NCBI GenBank assembly: GCA_946186895.1
Contig: CAMHOW010000008.1
Coordinates: forward strand, 1-64,000
Origin: an uncultured Fibrobacter sp.
GTDB lineage: Bacteria; Fibrobacterota; Fibrobacteria; Fibrobacterales; Fibrobacteraceae
DNA length: 64,000 bases
Direction: 5' to 3'
Position 1 is the first letter of the stretch, and every line of letters starts with the position of its first letter. Below, one piece after another: positions 18,565 to 28,800 of this stretch. The position numbers were made by a program, and so were the translations under genes. The notes under the pieces are model-generated. The model did not search any database, was not told where the DNA came from, and saw only the letters and a program-made list of their open reading frames with translations.

Positions 18565-19274
18565 GCCCCCTCCTTCTGCTGTTCGGGATCATCTTTCACC
18601 GGGAAAAGCGTCGCTCCCAAAAGCGAGGCCACCAGGGCGCAAATGATAATCGCAAAGCCTACGGTCACATGGCTCAATGCAGGAACAAACTTGAAAGCAA
18701 AGCTACAGGCAATTGCAATGGCCACCGCGATCAGTGTGGAACGTGAAGTCTTCATCTGGGGAACCACAATCGCCACAAACATTCCATAAAGGGCAACTCC
18801 CAGAGCATTGGTCACCACCGCCGGCAAAATTTCACCGCAAATGGCTCCAGCCATCGTCCCAGACGACCATCCAATGTACGGAAGAACCATGAGCCCCGCA
18901 AAATACCGAGCCGTCACAGCGGATTTCTGGCTTACAGCCAACGCATAGATTTCATCCGTAATACCCGTTGCCAAGAGAAGTCTCTTAAATGTTCCAAAAT
19001 TCGGCGCTACCTTTTGCGATAAGGATATGGCCATGAGGCTATACCGCAAGTTGATAAAGAAAGTGGCTATGGCCATTTCGATAAAAGTACCCGCAGCATC
19101 CGCCATAATCTGAAGCCCAGCAAACTGACCCGCCGAGGTCAAGTTGGTCATGGAAATCAGGGTCACCAGGTACCACGAAAAAAACTTGGAGCCCGCTATA
19201 CCAAAAGAGAAGGAGACCGCAAAATAGCCGAGGCCTATAGGCAGGCCGTCTTTTACACCTTTTGAAAAAGTCAT
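18561..19274 (-). CDS. azlC: AzlC-family branched-chain amino acid permease
   Basis: GVKDGLPIGLGYFAVSFSFGIAG; paired with azlD. Confidence 0.88.
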   Translation of the reverse strand: MTFSKGVKDGLPIGLGYFAVSFSFGIAGSKFFSWYLVTLISMTNLTSAGQFAGLQIMADAAGTFIEMAIATFFINLRYSLMAISLSQKVAPNFGTFKRLLLATGITDEIYALAVSQKSAVTARYFAGLMVLPYIGWSSGTMAGAICGEILPAVVTNALGVALYGMFVAIVVPQMKTSRSTLIAVAIAIACSFAFKFVPALSHVTVGFAIIICALVASLLGATLFPVKDDPEQQKEGA

Positions 19275-19350
19275 GGTCCAAATATAGCTATTTTCTATAG
19301 CATGTTTATGCAAATATGCAAATTTATGCATTTTGTAAGAAAGGCTATAT

Positions 19351-19401
19351 ACAACTAGGGAGGGGTTCCCTCCCTAAGACCTACCCTGCACTCAATAAAC
19401 C
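19351..19401. repeat. Dispersed GGGAAGG-hairpin repeat, copy 2
   Basis: acaactagggaggggttccctccctaagacctaccctgcactcaataaacc. Confidence 0.7.
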
Positions 19402-19455
19402 GTTTTATTCAAGCAACGAGCCTATGGTTTAAGCGGTTTATTTTCGTGGGCACCT
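19402..19455 (-). terminator. Terminator-like hairpin followed by TTATTTTCGTGGGCACC
   Basis: aaaccgttt...aagcggttt stem; same post-hairpin string as 797 and 19540. Confidence 0.55.
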
Positions 19456-19469
19456 TGCGGTACTATAAA

Positions 19470-19565
19470 CAATTAGGGAAGGCTTCCGCCCTCCCTAATA
19501 CCCTCCCGCACTCAATACTCCACTTCTACGAAGTGGAGTATTTTCGTGGGCACCTAACGGTGCTT
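19470..19565. repeat. Dispersed GGGAAGG-hairpin repeat plus terminator cassette, copy 3
   Basis: aattagggaaggcttccgccctccctaataccctcccgcactcaata-ctccacttc tacg aagtggag-tattttcgtgggcacctaacggtgc. Confidence 0.7.
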
Positions 19566-19572
19566 TTGTAAA

Positions 19573-22500
19573 TTAACGTATAATAATACGGCTGGTCTTT
19601 ACGGCACTGCCGCTCGTTACGCGGACCATGTAACTACCCTGCGGCAGCCCTTGGAGGGAAACATCCCTACTACCAGCAAAGGCTTCCTGGAAGGTCTTCA
19701 CACGATTGCCCAACATGTCAAAGACATGCACGCGTACAAGCGCCTGCTTAGGCATGTTAACCGTCAGCACATTATGACTGAAGGCCAAATTCGGCAGGAG
19801 CATTTTTCCGGAAGCAACCACATCCGTTGCATCTGCGGGAACGCTGGAGCTTGAGCTGCTAGAAACAACTTCCGGCTCCTGGACACTAGAGCTGGACGCC
19901 ACCACGTAGTCACAAGAGGTTTCTGTCCACCAGGTGCTATCCACAGCAGAGGTTTCTACCCACTTGAGGATACGATTCCTTTGTGAGCTCAGCGTATAGC
20001 ATACGCCATCCTTCATGTTGTTCAGTCCCTTGTAGTAGCAGTGCGAAGCATAACCACCCTCGCCATTTACGAAGGCAATGCAAGGTCCTTCATAGGAATC
20101 AGAAGACGACTCTTCGGCACTGGAGCTGGATTCTTCCTCGCTAGAGCTAGAAGATTGTTCTTCGCTGCTGGAGCTGATCTCTTCGCTTGAAGAAGACTCC
20201 TCGCTGCTGGAGCTAGATTCTTCTTCACTAGAACTAGACTCTTCAACACTAGAGCTAGAAGACTGTTCTTCACTGCTGGAACTGATTTCTTCGCTAGAGG
20301 AAGACTCCTCGCTGCTGGAGCTAGATTCTTCTTCACTAGAACTAGACTCTTCAACACTAGAGCTAGAAGACTGTTCTTCACTGCTAGAGCTGACTTCCTC
20401 ACTAGAAGAAGATTCCTCGGCACTGGAGCTAGAAGACTGTTCCTCGCTACTGGAACTGGATTCCTCGACGCTGGAGCTAGAAGACTGTTCTTCGCTGCTA
20501 GAACTGGATTCTTCTATGCTAGAGCTAGAGCTTTCGGGAATCTGTTCTTGACGGAAGGTTGCCATGTAGCTAGCCTCACCCGTCACAGCCTCAATTTCTG
20601 GTTCCCAGGAGTCAAAGAAATAGCGATACGCTTCCGTCGAGGGTTTGAATGGCACTGTACCCTCATAAACAGGTACCGTACCATACTCAACCATCGTATT
20701 CTGCAACTCGGTATTATCGTAATTCAAGAATACAACGGTATACTTGTTCACTGTGCTGCTCACTACAGCCGTATAGGTAGCCTCGCCCGTCACAGCGGTT
20801 AATGCAGGCGTCCAACCGTCAAATGTGTAGGTGTACTGGGCCGTGTTGGCGAGCGTTTTGCCCTTAGGAGCCGTGGGTACCGTACCGTATTCCACCTGGG
20901 CCGTAGTTTCCGTGCCGTCGCCATTCACGAAGGTGATGGTGTACTTGTTCTTCGTAGAGGTGTAGGTGGCCGTGTAGGTAGCGTTTTTCGTTACATCAGC
21001 AAGTGTCGGAGTCCAACCGGCGAAGGTGTAGGTATATTCAGCCGTAGCGGCCTTGGTCGGATTGGCAGGCTTTACAATGGCGGTGGCAGCCGTTCCATAA
21101 GCATACTCCGTTGCAGCCTTCAGAACTGTTCCGTCTTCATCCACGAAGGTTACCGTATACTTGTTAGTAGAAGACGTGTAGGTTGCCGTATAGGTCACAT
21201 CGCCAGTCACGTCAGCCACTGCGGGAGACCAACCCGCAAAGGTATAGGTCACACCATCATCACCCGGCTTTGTCGGATCGGCGGGCTTTGCGATGTTGGC
21301 GGCAGCAGTACCGTAGTCGTATTCAGCAGCCGCCAACAACTCCGTGCTACCATCTTCATCCACGAAAGTTACCGTGTACTTGTTCACTGTGCTGCTCACT
21401 ACAGCCGTATAGGTAGCCTCGCCTGTCACAACGGTAAGTGCCGGAGTCCAGCCGCTAAAGCTGTAGGTGTACTGGGCCGTATTGGCTGGCGTTTTGCCTT
21501 CGGGGGCCGTAGGCACCGTACCGTATTCCACCTGGGCCGTAGTTTCCGTGCCGTCGCCATTCACGAAGGTGATGGTGTACTTGTTCTTCGTAGAGGTGTA
21601 GGTGGCCGTGTAGGTAGCGTTTTTCGTTACATCAGCAAGTGTCGGAGTCCAACCGGCGAAGGTGTAGGTATATTCAGCCGTAGCGGCCTTGGTCGGATTG
21701 GCAGGCTTTACAATGGCGGTGGCAGCCGTTCCATAAGCATACTCCGTTGCAGCCTTCAGAACTGTTCCGTCTTCATCCACGAAGGTTACCGTATACTTGT
21801 TAGTAGAAGACGTGTATGTCGCCGTATAGGTCACATCGCCGGTCACATCAGCCAACGCAGGAGACCAGCCTGCAAAGGTATAGGTCACACCATCATCACC
21901 CGGCTTTGTCGGGTCAGCGGGCTTCTCGATGTTGGCGGCAACGGTACCATAATCGTATTCCGTCGCAGCCTTCAAAACCGATTCGTCTTCATCCACGAAG
22001 GTTACCGTGTACTTGTTCACCGTGCTGTTCACTACGGCCGTATAGGTGGCGTTACCCGTCACAGCCACAATCTCGGAATCCCAACCGCCAAACGTGTAGG
22101 TGTACTGTGCCGTATTAGCAGGAGTCTTGCCTTCAGGAGCCGTAGGCACCGTACCGTATTCCACCTCGGCTGTAGTTTCTGTACCATCGCCATTCACAAA
22201 GGTGATGGTGTACTTGTTCTTCGTAGAGGTGTAGGTGGCCGTGTAGGTGGCATTTTCTGTCACCCCAGCAATTTCAGGGCTCCAACCGGCGAAGGTGTAG
22301 GTGTATTCAGCCGTAGCAGCCTTCGTCGGATCCGCAGGCTTCTCGATGTTGGCGGCAACGGTACCGTAATCGTATTCAGCAGCCGCCAATAACACCGTGC
22401 TACCATCTTCATCCACAAAAGTAACGGTGTACTTGTTCACCGAACGGTTCACGATAGCCGTATAGGTTGCCTCGCCCGTTACAGCCACAATCTCGGAATC

Positions 22501-25500
22501 CCAACCGCCAAACGTATAGGTGTACTGTGCCGTATTAACAGGAGTCTTGCCTTCAGGAGCCGTAGGCACCGTGCCATATTCCACCTCGGCAGTAGTTTCC
22601 GTGCCATCGCCGTTCACGAAGGTGATGGTGTACTTGTTCTTCGTAGAGGTGTAGGAGGCCGTGTAGGTAGCATTTTCTGTCACCCTAGCAATTTCAGGGC
22701 TCCAACCGGCGAAGGTGTAGGTGAACTCCGCCGTAGCAGCCTTCGTCGGGTCGGCGGGCTTTACGATGTCAGCGGCAGCAGTACCGTAGTCGTATTCAGC
22801 AGCCGCCAACAACACCGTACGACCATCTTCATCCACAAAAGTAACGGTGTACTTGTTCAGGGTCGCCGTATAGGTCGCAATATAGGTGGCATCGTCCACT
22901 ACATCCACAAGTTCCGGCGACCAACCCGCAAATTCATAGGTGTATTCCGCATTTGTCGCCTTCGTCGGGTCGGCGGGCTTTACGATGTCGGCGGCCAAGG
23001 TTCCAAAATCATACTCCGCAGCTTCCTTGAGGACCGTGGTCAAGTCGTCATCCATGAAGGTCACTGCAAACTTTCTCTTAGTTCCTATAAACTTGGCCGT
23101 ATAATCGGCGTCCTGCGTGACGGTCACCAAATCGGGATCCCATCCGTCAAAAGCGTAGGTATACCCAGCATCCATTGCCTTAACGGGAGTTTCTCCAGAA
23201 TAGACAGGAAGTTCACCGTAGGCCACAGATTCCGTTGCAAGAACATCTTCTCCATTCAAGAAACGAATAGAATAGGCATTTACAACTGCATTAAAATCAG
23301 CCACGTACGTTGCATTTTCTGTTGCAGTCGTCAGTGCCGGAGTCCAGCCCTTGAAATTATAGGTGTACTGTGCCGTAGCTTCCTTAGTGGGTTCATCGCC
23401 GGTATATGCCGGAACCGTTCCCGCTTCCACTTCCACCGTCTGCAGAACCGTTTCACCATTCACAAAAGTAATGGTATACTTGACAACTCCACAAGAAGAT
23501 TCAACCCACCACCAAGTTTGCGACACATCGTTATTTATATACTGCGGATTTTCGCCCATACGATCTGGATTCATCGTATAGCATTTCCCGTCTTCCATAT
23601 TCTTCAGTCCAGAATTATAGCAGTGATCCCCATAGCCACCTACGCCATCTACAAAAGCAATACAAGGGCCATCTGATAAAGAACTTGATGACACTGCAGA
23701 CGAGCTACTTTCTTCGGAGCTAGAGCTAGACTCTTCAACGCTAGAACTAGATTCTTCCTCACTAGAACTTGATACTTCTTCCGAAGAGCTGCTCTCCTCA
23801 GAAGAGCTACTCTCTTCAGACGAGCTACTTTCTTCGGAGCTAGAAGAGCTTTCTTCGTTTCCGCAAGAAGTTTCCACCCACCAATATTCCTGAGCGGCAT
23901 CATCATTCATGTAGGTTTGAATTTCATTAATTCTTGCCGGATTCAGCATGTAGCATTTTCCTTCTTCCATATGCTGAAGACCAGAATTGTAGCAATGGTC
24001 ACCATAACCACCAGTGCCATTTACAAATGTGATACAAGGGCCATTCGACACGGAGCTAGACGAAACCACGGAACTTGACGATTCCTCTGACGAACTGCTT
24101 TCCTCGGAACTAGAGCTGACCGAGCTAGAAGACACGCTTGAAGAAGAAATGCTAGAAGACGAGGCAACAGAGCTACTAGAAGCAGGTTCGGGCAAGCCCT
24201 CACAACGGACATCATCTATTTCCAAAGTTCCAGCGTCACCTGTCTGGCCTGTAATCTGCCAACTGAAGGCCTTTGCATTGGCACGGGCATCGGCAACATT
24301 GACGGTCACATCGGTCCATGTGGGCTGAGTCATAGACGCTAGGGCAACCGTCTTCTTGGTCCAGCTGCTAGCACTTTCAGCAGAAGCTTCATGGTAGCCA
24401 TAATCCGTTACCAGCGGCGTTTCCATACGTATCGTATGGGCAGCTCCCTTATAGTAATAGCTGATGCTGGTACAAGAATTCAAGCTAACGGCACTCTTAT
24501 CCGACAGCAGGTCGATAGAAATACCCACCTGCGGGTCATAAGGCAAGCCGGCCTTATTCAGAGAATAAGTAGCCTTGAACGCCTTGGTGGAATTACGGCC
24601 CTCGGAAAAGCCGGTCGTAATCGTGGATGCGCCACTTTTATCGTTGTCGTCATAAGTGGTCCATTCACCGCCCCATTCGGACACGTAGTCTGCGTCTTCA
24701 AAATTGTCGATCAAGGCAGTCAAATCGCTTGGCGTCGGGGCTGCCGAGGAGCTAGACGGTCTACTAGAAGAACTTTGGGCCGTGGAACTAGAGGAATTTC
24801 CCGAATTGCTGCTGTTGCCACCGCCAATAGAAATGGGATTCTGCGCCGCAAAGGTGTAATAGGAGTCGCCTGGATCCTGAATGGTAATGCCAATAACACC
24901 GTCAGCAATACGGTTGTTCAGGTTGCTGACGCTCATCCAGTCCTGGTAATCGTTATTGCTACCGCCGCCTACACCGTAACCGTCATCAGCAATAATCTTC
25001 TTGCCACCCATGGCCGCACTGGCTTGGGCCCATGTCAGCAGGTTATTGTTGTCGCTACGGATACGGCTTTGGTCACCCTGAGTACGGCCACCCGACGAGA
25101 ACAGGTAATCTACCTTGCTCTGGTCAAAATTGGCATACCAGCCGACGATGTCGCCGTTTAGCCACGGTGAAATATCCACCGCAATTTTTGCATTGGGTAA
25201 GGCGGCCTTGATTGTCGCTACAATGTCATTGAAATAAGTTCCGCACAATTCAGCATCAGGAATGGCTCCACCATCTTGATTATAACTTGAACGTGCGTCA
25301 CCAGATTCAGAATACTGGAAAAAATCCGGTTCAATCAGCCAGACTGTCGTCTTATCAGTCCCGTAGTCCTGCGCAATTCCCTGTGCATACGAGCGATAAC
25401 GAGCAATAATATCGCTCCAATGGTTTCTAATAGTCTGAGCACCATTAGTACAATGGTTTGGTGAGCCCATATCGCAATCCACATACCCCTGGTCCTTATC

Positions 25501-25764
25501 ATATTCCGCGATCACGTAAGCATAAATAACCGGGGTCAGATCATACTGGGAGCAGGCACGTACCATATCTCCTTCCCAATATGTATTATAGGAGGCATTG
25601 TCCCCAAGCCAAATTGCCAAATGGGAAAGACCTTTCCCTGACAAATTGACTCCTTTAAGTTCCCCTTTCCACTGCCGTCCATAGTTAAAGTGCCCCTCAT
25701 CAAAGGCGGCAAATACGGCAGAAGCCACCAGCAACACCAGCAACACACTGATCATTTTCTTCAT
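19573..25764 (-). CDS. Giant secreted multidomain protein: unassigned TIM-barrel-like N-terminal domain, CBM11-like module, three 4-Cys Trp-rich modules, 14 InlB-like repeats, poly-Ser/Glu linkers, T9SS-type C-terminal domain
   Basis: 2063-aa ORF with signal peptide; repeats YTVTFVDEDG...YTYTFAGWSP; C-terminus VHVFDMLGNRVKTF...GSYMVRVTSG. Confidence 0.85.
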   Translation of the reverse strand: MKKMISVLLVLLVASAVFAAFDEGHFNYGRQWKGELKGVNLSGKGLSHLAIWLGDNASYNTYWEGDMVRACSQYDLTPVIYAYVIAEYDKDQGYVDCDMGSPNHCTNGAQTIRNHWSDIIARYRSYAQGIAQDYGTDKTTVWLIEPDFFQYSESGDARSSYNQDGGAIPDAELCGTYFNDIVATIKAALPNAKIAVDISPWLNGDIVGWYANFDQSKVDYLFSSGGRTQGDQSRIRSDNNNLLTWAQASAAMGGKKIIADDGYGVGGGSNNDYQDWMSVSNLNNRIADGVIGITIQDPGDSYYTFAAQNPISIGGGNSSNSGNSSSSTAQSSSSRPSSSSAAPTPSDLTALIDNFEDADYVSEWGGEWTTYDDNDKSGASTITTGFSEGRNSTKAFKATYSLNKAGLPYDPQVGISIDLLSDKSAVSLNSCTSISYYYKGAAHTIRMETPLVTDYGYHEASAESASSWTKKTVALASMTQPTWTDVTVNVADARANAKAFSWQITGQTGDAGTLEIDDVRCEGLPEPASSSSVASSSSISSSSVSSSSVSSSSEESSSSEESSSSVVSSSSVSNGPCITFVNGTGGYGDHCYNSGLQHMEEGKCYMLNPARINEIQTYMNDDAAQEYWWVETSCGNEESSSSSEESSSSEESSSSEESSSSEEVSSSSEEESSSSVEESSSSSEESSSSAVSSSSLSDGPCIAFVDGVGGYGDHCYNSGLKNMEDGKCYTMNPDRMGENPQYINNDVSQTWWWVESSCGVVKYTITFVNGETVLQTVEVEAGTVPAYTGDEPTKEATAQYTYNFKGWTPALTTATENATYVADFNAVVNAYSIRFLNGEDVLATESVAYGELPVYSGETPVKAMDAGYTYAFDGWDPDLVTVTQDADYTAKFIGTKRKFAVTFMDDDLTTVLKEAAEYDFGTLAADIVKPADPTKATNAEYTYEFAGWSPELVDVVDDATYIATYTATLNKYTVTFVDEDGRTVLLAAAEYDYGTAAADIVKPADPTKAATAEFTYTFAGWSPEIARVTENATYTASYTSTKNKYTITFVNGDGTETTAEVEYGTVPTAPEGKTPVNTAQYTYTFGGWDSEIVAVTGEATYTAIVNRSVNKYTVTFVDEDGSTVLLAAAEYDYGTVAANIEKPADPTKAATAEYTYTFAGWSPEIAGVTENATYTATYTSTKNKYTITFVNGDGTETTAEVEYGTVPTAPEGKTPANTAQYTYTFGGWDSEIVAVTGNATYTAVVNSTVNKYTVTFVDEDESVLKAATEYDYGTVAANIEKPADPTKPGDDGVTYTFAGWSPALADVTGDVTYTATYTSSTNKYTVTFVDEDGTVLKAATEYAYGTAATAIVKPANPTKAATAEYTYTFAGWTPTLADVTKNATYTATYTSTKNKYTITFVNGDGTETTAQVEYGTVPTAPEGKTPANTAQYTYSFSGWTPALTVVTGEATYTAVVSSTVNKYTVTFVDEDGSTELLAAAEYDYGTAAANIAKPADPTKPGDDGVTYTFAGWSPAVADVTGDVTYTATYTSSTNKYTVTFVDEDGTVLKAATEYAYGTAATAIVKPANPTKAATAEYTYTFAGWTPTLADVTKNATYTATYTSTKNKYTITFVNGDGTETTAQVEYGTVPTAPKGKTLANTAQYTYTFDGWTPALTAVTGEATYTAVVSSTVNKYTVVFLNYDNTELQNTMVEYGTVPVYEGTVPFKPSTEAYRYFFDSWEPEIEAVTGEASYMATFRQEQIPESSSSSIEESSSSSEEQSSSSSVEESSSSSEEQSSSSSAEESSSSEEVSSSSEEQSSSSSVEESSSSEEESSSSSEESSSSEEISSSSEEQSSSSSVEESSSSEEESSSSSEESSSSEEISSSSEEQSSSSSEEESSSSAEESSSDSYEGPCIAFVNGEGGYASHCYYKGLNNMKDGVCYTLSSQRNRILKWVETSAVDSTWWTETSCDYVVASSSSVQEPEVVSSSSSSSVPADATDVVASGKMLLPNLAFSHNVLTVNMPKQALVRVHVFDMLGNRVKTFQEAFAGSRDVSLQGLPQGSYMVRVTSGSAVKTSRIIIR
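20100..20540 (-). repeat. Poly-Ser/Glu linker-coding repeats, including a 108-bp tandem duplication
   Basis: 20193 onward repeats at 20301 onward with 108-bp offset; encodes 36-aa ISSSSEEQSSSSSVEESSSSEEESSSSSEESSSSEE. Confidence 0.75.
20547..23490 (-). repeat. Fourteen InlB/Listeria-Bacteroides-like repeats in the giant secreted protein
   Basis: 14 units beginning YTVTFVDEDG/YTITFVNGDG and ending ATYTATYTSTKNK; a 300-nt identical block at 20881-21180 and 21517-21816 (636-bp offset). Confidence 0.85.
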
Positions 25765-25844
25765 CACAACACCTTTTACAAAACAGTCTATAAAAGATAA
25801 TTCCCCTGCTCCAGGGAGCGGGGGAACTTATCGACTAAATTACT

Positions 25845-28800
25845 TTATTTCAACATGATTCTGCGGTTCTGAACCTGACCGCCAGACTTTATACGCAAAA
25901 TATAGTTTCCAGAATTTAACATTTCAAGTCCAACAGCACCCGACACCTGGTCGAACCTTGCCAAGGGGCGTCCCTGCATGTCGAACACGTCTATAGTCGC
26001 CAGGCCTCCAGCCACCTGGAGCATGCGTCCATTCAAGCTCACGGAAACAGGGAACTTCACCGCACCGCGCAGGGCAAGCGTTGAAGATCCGTTGGAAGCC
26101 GGAATCACACTATCATTGGAAGCGGGAACCACGCTGCCGTTAGAAGCAGGCGTTACGCTGCCATTAGAGGCAGGAGTCACATTGCCGGCACTGGAGCTGA
26201 ACACACCACTGTTACAAGAGGCAATGTCATAACCCATAGAACTAGAGCTCGGGCGGCTTGCGCTAGATGTTCCATTGGAGCTAGAGCTAGAAGCGGCAGA
26301 GGATTCGGGTTCCACAACAGTCACCTTGATTTCGTACTGGGTTCCGTTAACATTAATCTTTTCGTTCCAATCACCTGCTTGCAGCCACTGCGTAGACTGG
26401 GAATTGCTAATCGTAAGGGTATTGCCCACGTAGTCATAGGAAAGCCACCAGATGTAGTACGTTTCCTTGTTGAACGAAGTCACATTCGTAAACGTAACCG
26501 TCTCGAAATCGGCACCCTTGACCACATTCTGCGTGAGATCACCCGAGACAACGACACCGGTAGAGGCGCTGGAGGCAACAGAAGAGCTACTCGTTTCAGC
26601 ACTGCTACTGGGCTGTTCACTGCTGCTAGATTCCTGAGCAGAGCTGGAACTTGCCGTCAAAGGAATTTCGTTATAGACCGCAACGTAAGAGGCCTTGCCC
26701 ACAACCTTCTTCAGTTCGGGATTCCAGCCCTTGAATTCATAACGGAAAGACTTGCTGGATTCGCGGGTCGGCTCGGGGCCGGCATACACAGGAACCTTTC
26801 CGTAGTTCACTTCGGCCCACCACAGTTCCGAATTGTCGTAATTGAGGAAGGTTATCTTATAGGCGTTGAGAGTCTGGACGATATTGGCCGTGTAGGTGGC
26901 CGGGCCTGTAACGGCGACAATTTCAGGAGTCCAACCGCCAAAGCTGTAGCTATACTGAGCGTCATTCTTGGGCAGTTCCACACTTGTGGGGGCCTCGGGC
27001 ATTTCTCCCTTCGCCACCTTGATGGTCTGAACGGTCTTTCCATTCACCACAAACTTGATATCGTACTTTACAACTTCCGCAGAAGAGCTAGAAGGCGCCA
27101 CAGAAGAACTGGACAGTACCTCGTGACCATCAGCCAACTTCAGGGAAAGATTAGAGATGGTCACCGGTTCCCAGCGGGAGCCGGGCATGGTCAAAGTCAA
27201 GGTAACGTTTTCAGTCTTGGTCGCCTTGAAGGTACAAGTATAGGACTGCGTGCCTTCGTCTCCATCCAATTCTACTGTGCCGTTACAATAGGAACCCAGG
27301 GAAACAGACATGTCCATGGTATTTTGCTGGATGGAGGCATCAAAGCTCAGCGTGTAGGACTTGTTATTTTCTACCTCGCCCAAGCCCTTGGTCACCACAC
27401 GGTCGGGAGTCCAGCCTTCTGACTGGCCGATAACCACATCGCCATTGCCGTTCACGGTAAGCTGGGTATTGGACTGCCAATCGTTGCTTACGGAGGCGGA
27501 GCTTGCAGCTGCGGAACTTGCTGGTGTCTGCGAAGAGGAACTTACAGAAGAAGAACTCTGCACAGAACTACTGGAGGACTCGCGTACAGTCAACACCATC
27601 GTGTAGGCCGTGCCATTCACCCTGAAGTTTTCACGGAATGTACCCAAGTTTGCGCTTGCGGGAACCGTGGCATCCAAGGTCAGCACATTGCCAGATCGGG
27701 TCATGTTCAAGTAGTAGATATTCTGGGAATTTCTCTGGAAGCTATTGACATTCGTAAAGATTACAGGGCTCATGGATTCGCCGCGGAGCACCGTCTGGGT
27801 CAAGTTGCCGGTAATCACCAGCGGAGCGCTGCTGGAAGAGGCCACAGAACTGGAGGACGGCTTTACGCTGGAGGAAGACTGCATAGAGCTAGAAGAGGGC
27901 GGCTGCGCGGAGCTGGAAGAAGGCTTCACGCTGGAGGAAGAAGCGACAGAAGAACTGCTAGCTTCCTTGAGGCCCAGACACTTCACGTTGTCAATCTGCA
28001 AGGTGCCATTGGTTCCCGTGGTTCCCTGGATTTGCCAGCTGAATGCACGGACAGCCCGCTGCACATCGCTAACAGATGCGGGAATTCCCCAGCCCGTTTC
28101 CTGGGCAAGGTCCGCCCAGTAAACCGTCTGGGTTTTCCAACCGTTGCTGGAATTGACGGCTTTCTTGTGGTAGTTGTATTCCACATCGACAGAGGATTCC
28201 ACCCTAAAGTCGTGGGCACCGCCCTTATAATCATACTGGATGGCGGTACAGGCAGTCAAGTCCTCGGTAGTGACTTCGTCGGCATTGGCAGAAACCACCA
28301 AACCCACAAACGGGCTGTATTCGTAGGAGCCTTTATCCAAACGATAAGTAATCTGGATAGCCTTAGAAGAACTATTGCCAGAGACCATGGACGTATCAAT
28401 GGTCGATTTCGCCTGTTTATCGTTGTCGTTGTAGATGCCCCAGAGGCTATTCCAAAGGGAGGTGTAGTTGCCGTCTTCGAAGTTGTCCACCAGCAAGGGT
28501 TTGTTGGTGACGCCCTGAGAAGCGGAAGAACCCGGATTCACCGTCGAAGAGGAAGAAGGATTGGAATTGCTGGAAGAAGGCGCGTTTCCGCACTTGCTAT
28601 AGGATGTCGGCAAATACTTGAAGATGTTGTTGTTTACCCATTGACCGCTCTCAGTGTAGTTCCAGGCGCTGCCATTGAAATAGGATGCGGATTCCGGCTT
28701 GTTGGAAACAGACCAGTTGGCGCCCGACAACTTGTGGTCCTTCATCCAGCTATACCAGGTCGCGCTGTTGCCGGAACTGAAGCCGCCGTTACCGGAAGCA

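Noticed and set aside
20067-20423. Leu/Lys-rich ORF in the poly-Ser linker region
   Set aside because: Alternative-frame reading of Ser/Glu codons; not a real protein.
20100-24130. Possible CRISPR-like periodic repeats
   Set aside because: Periodicity is in-frame protein repeats and linkers; no constant repeat/variable spacer structure and no cas genes.
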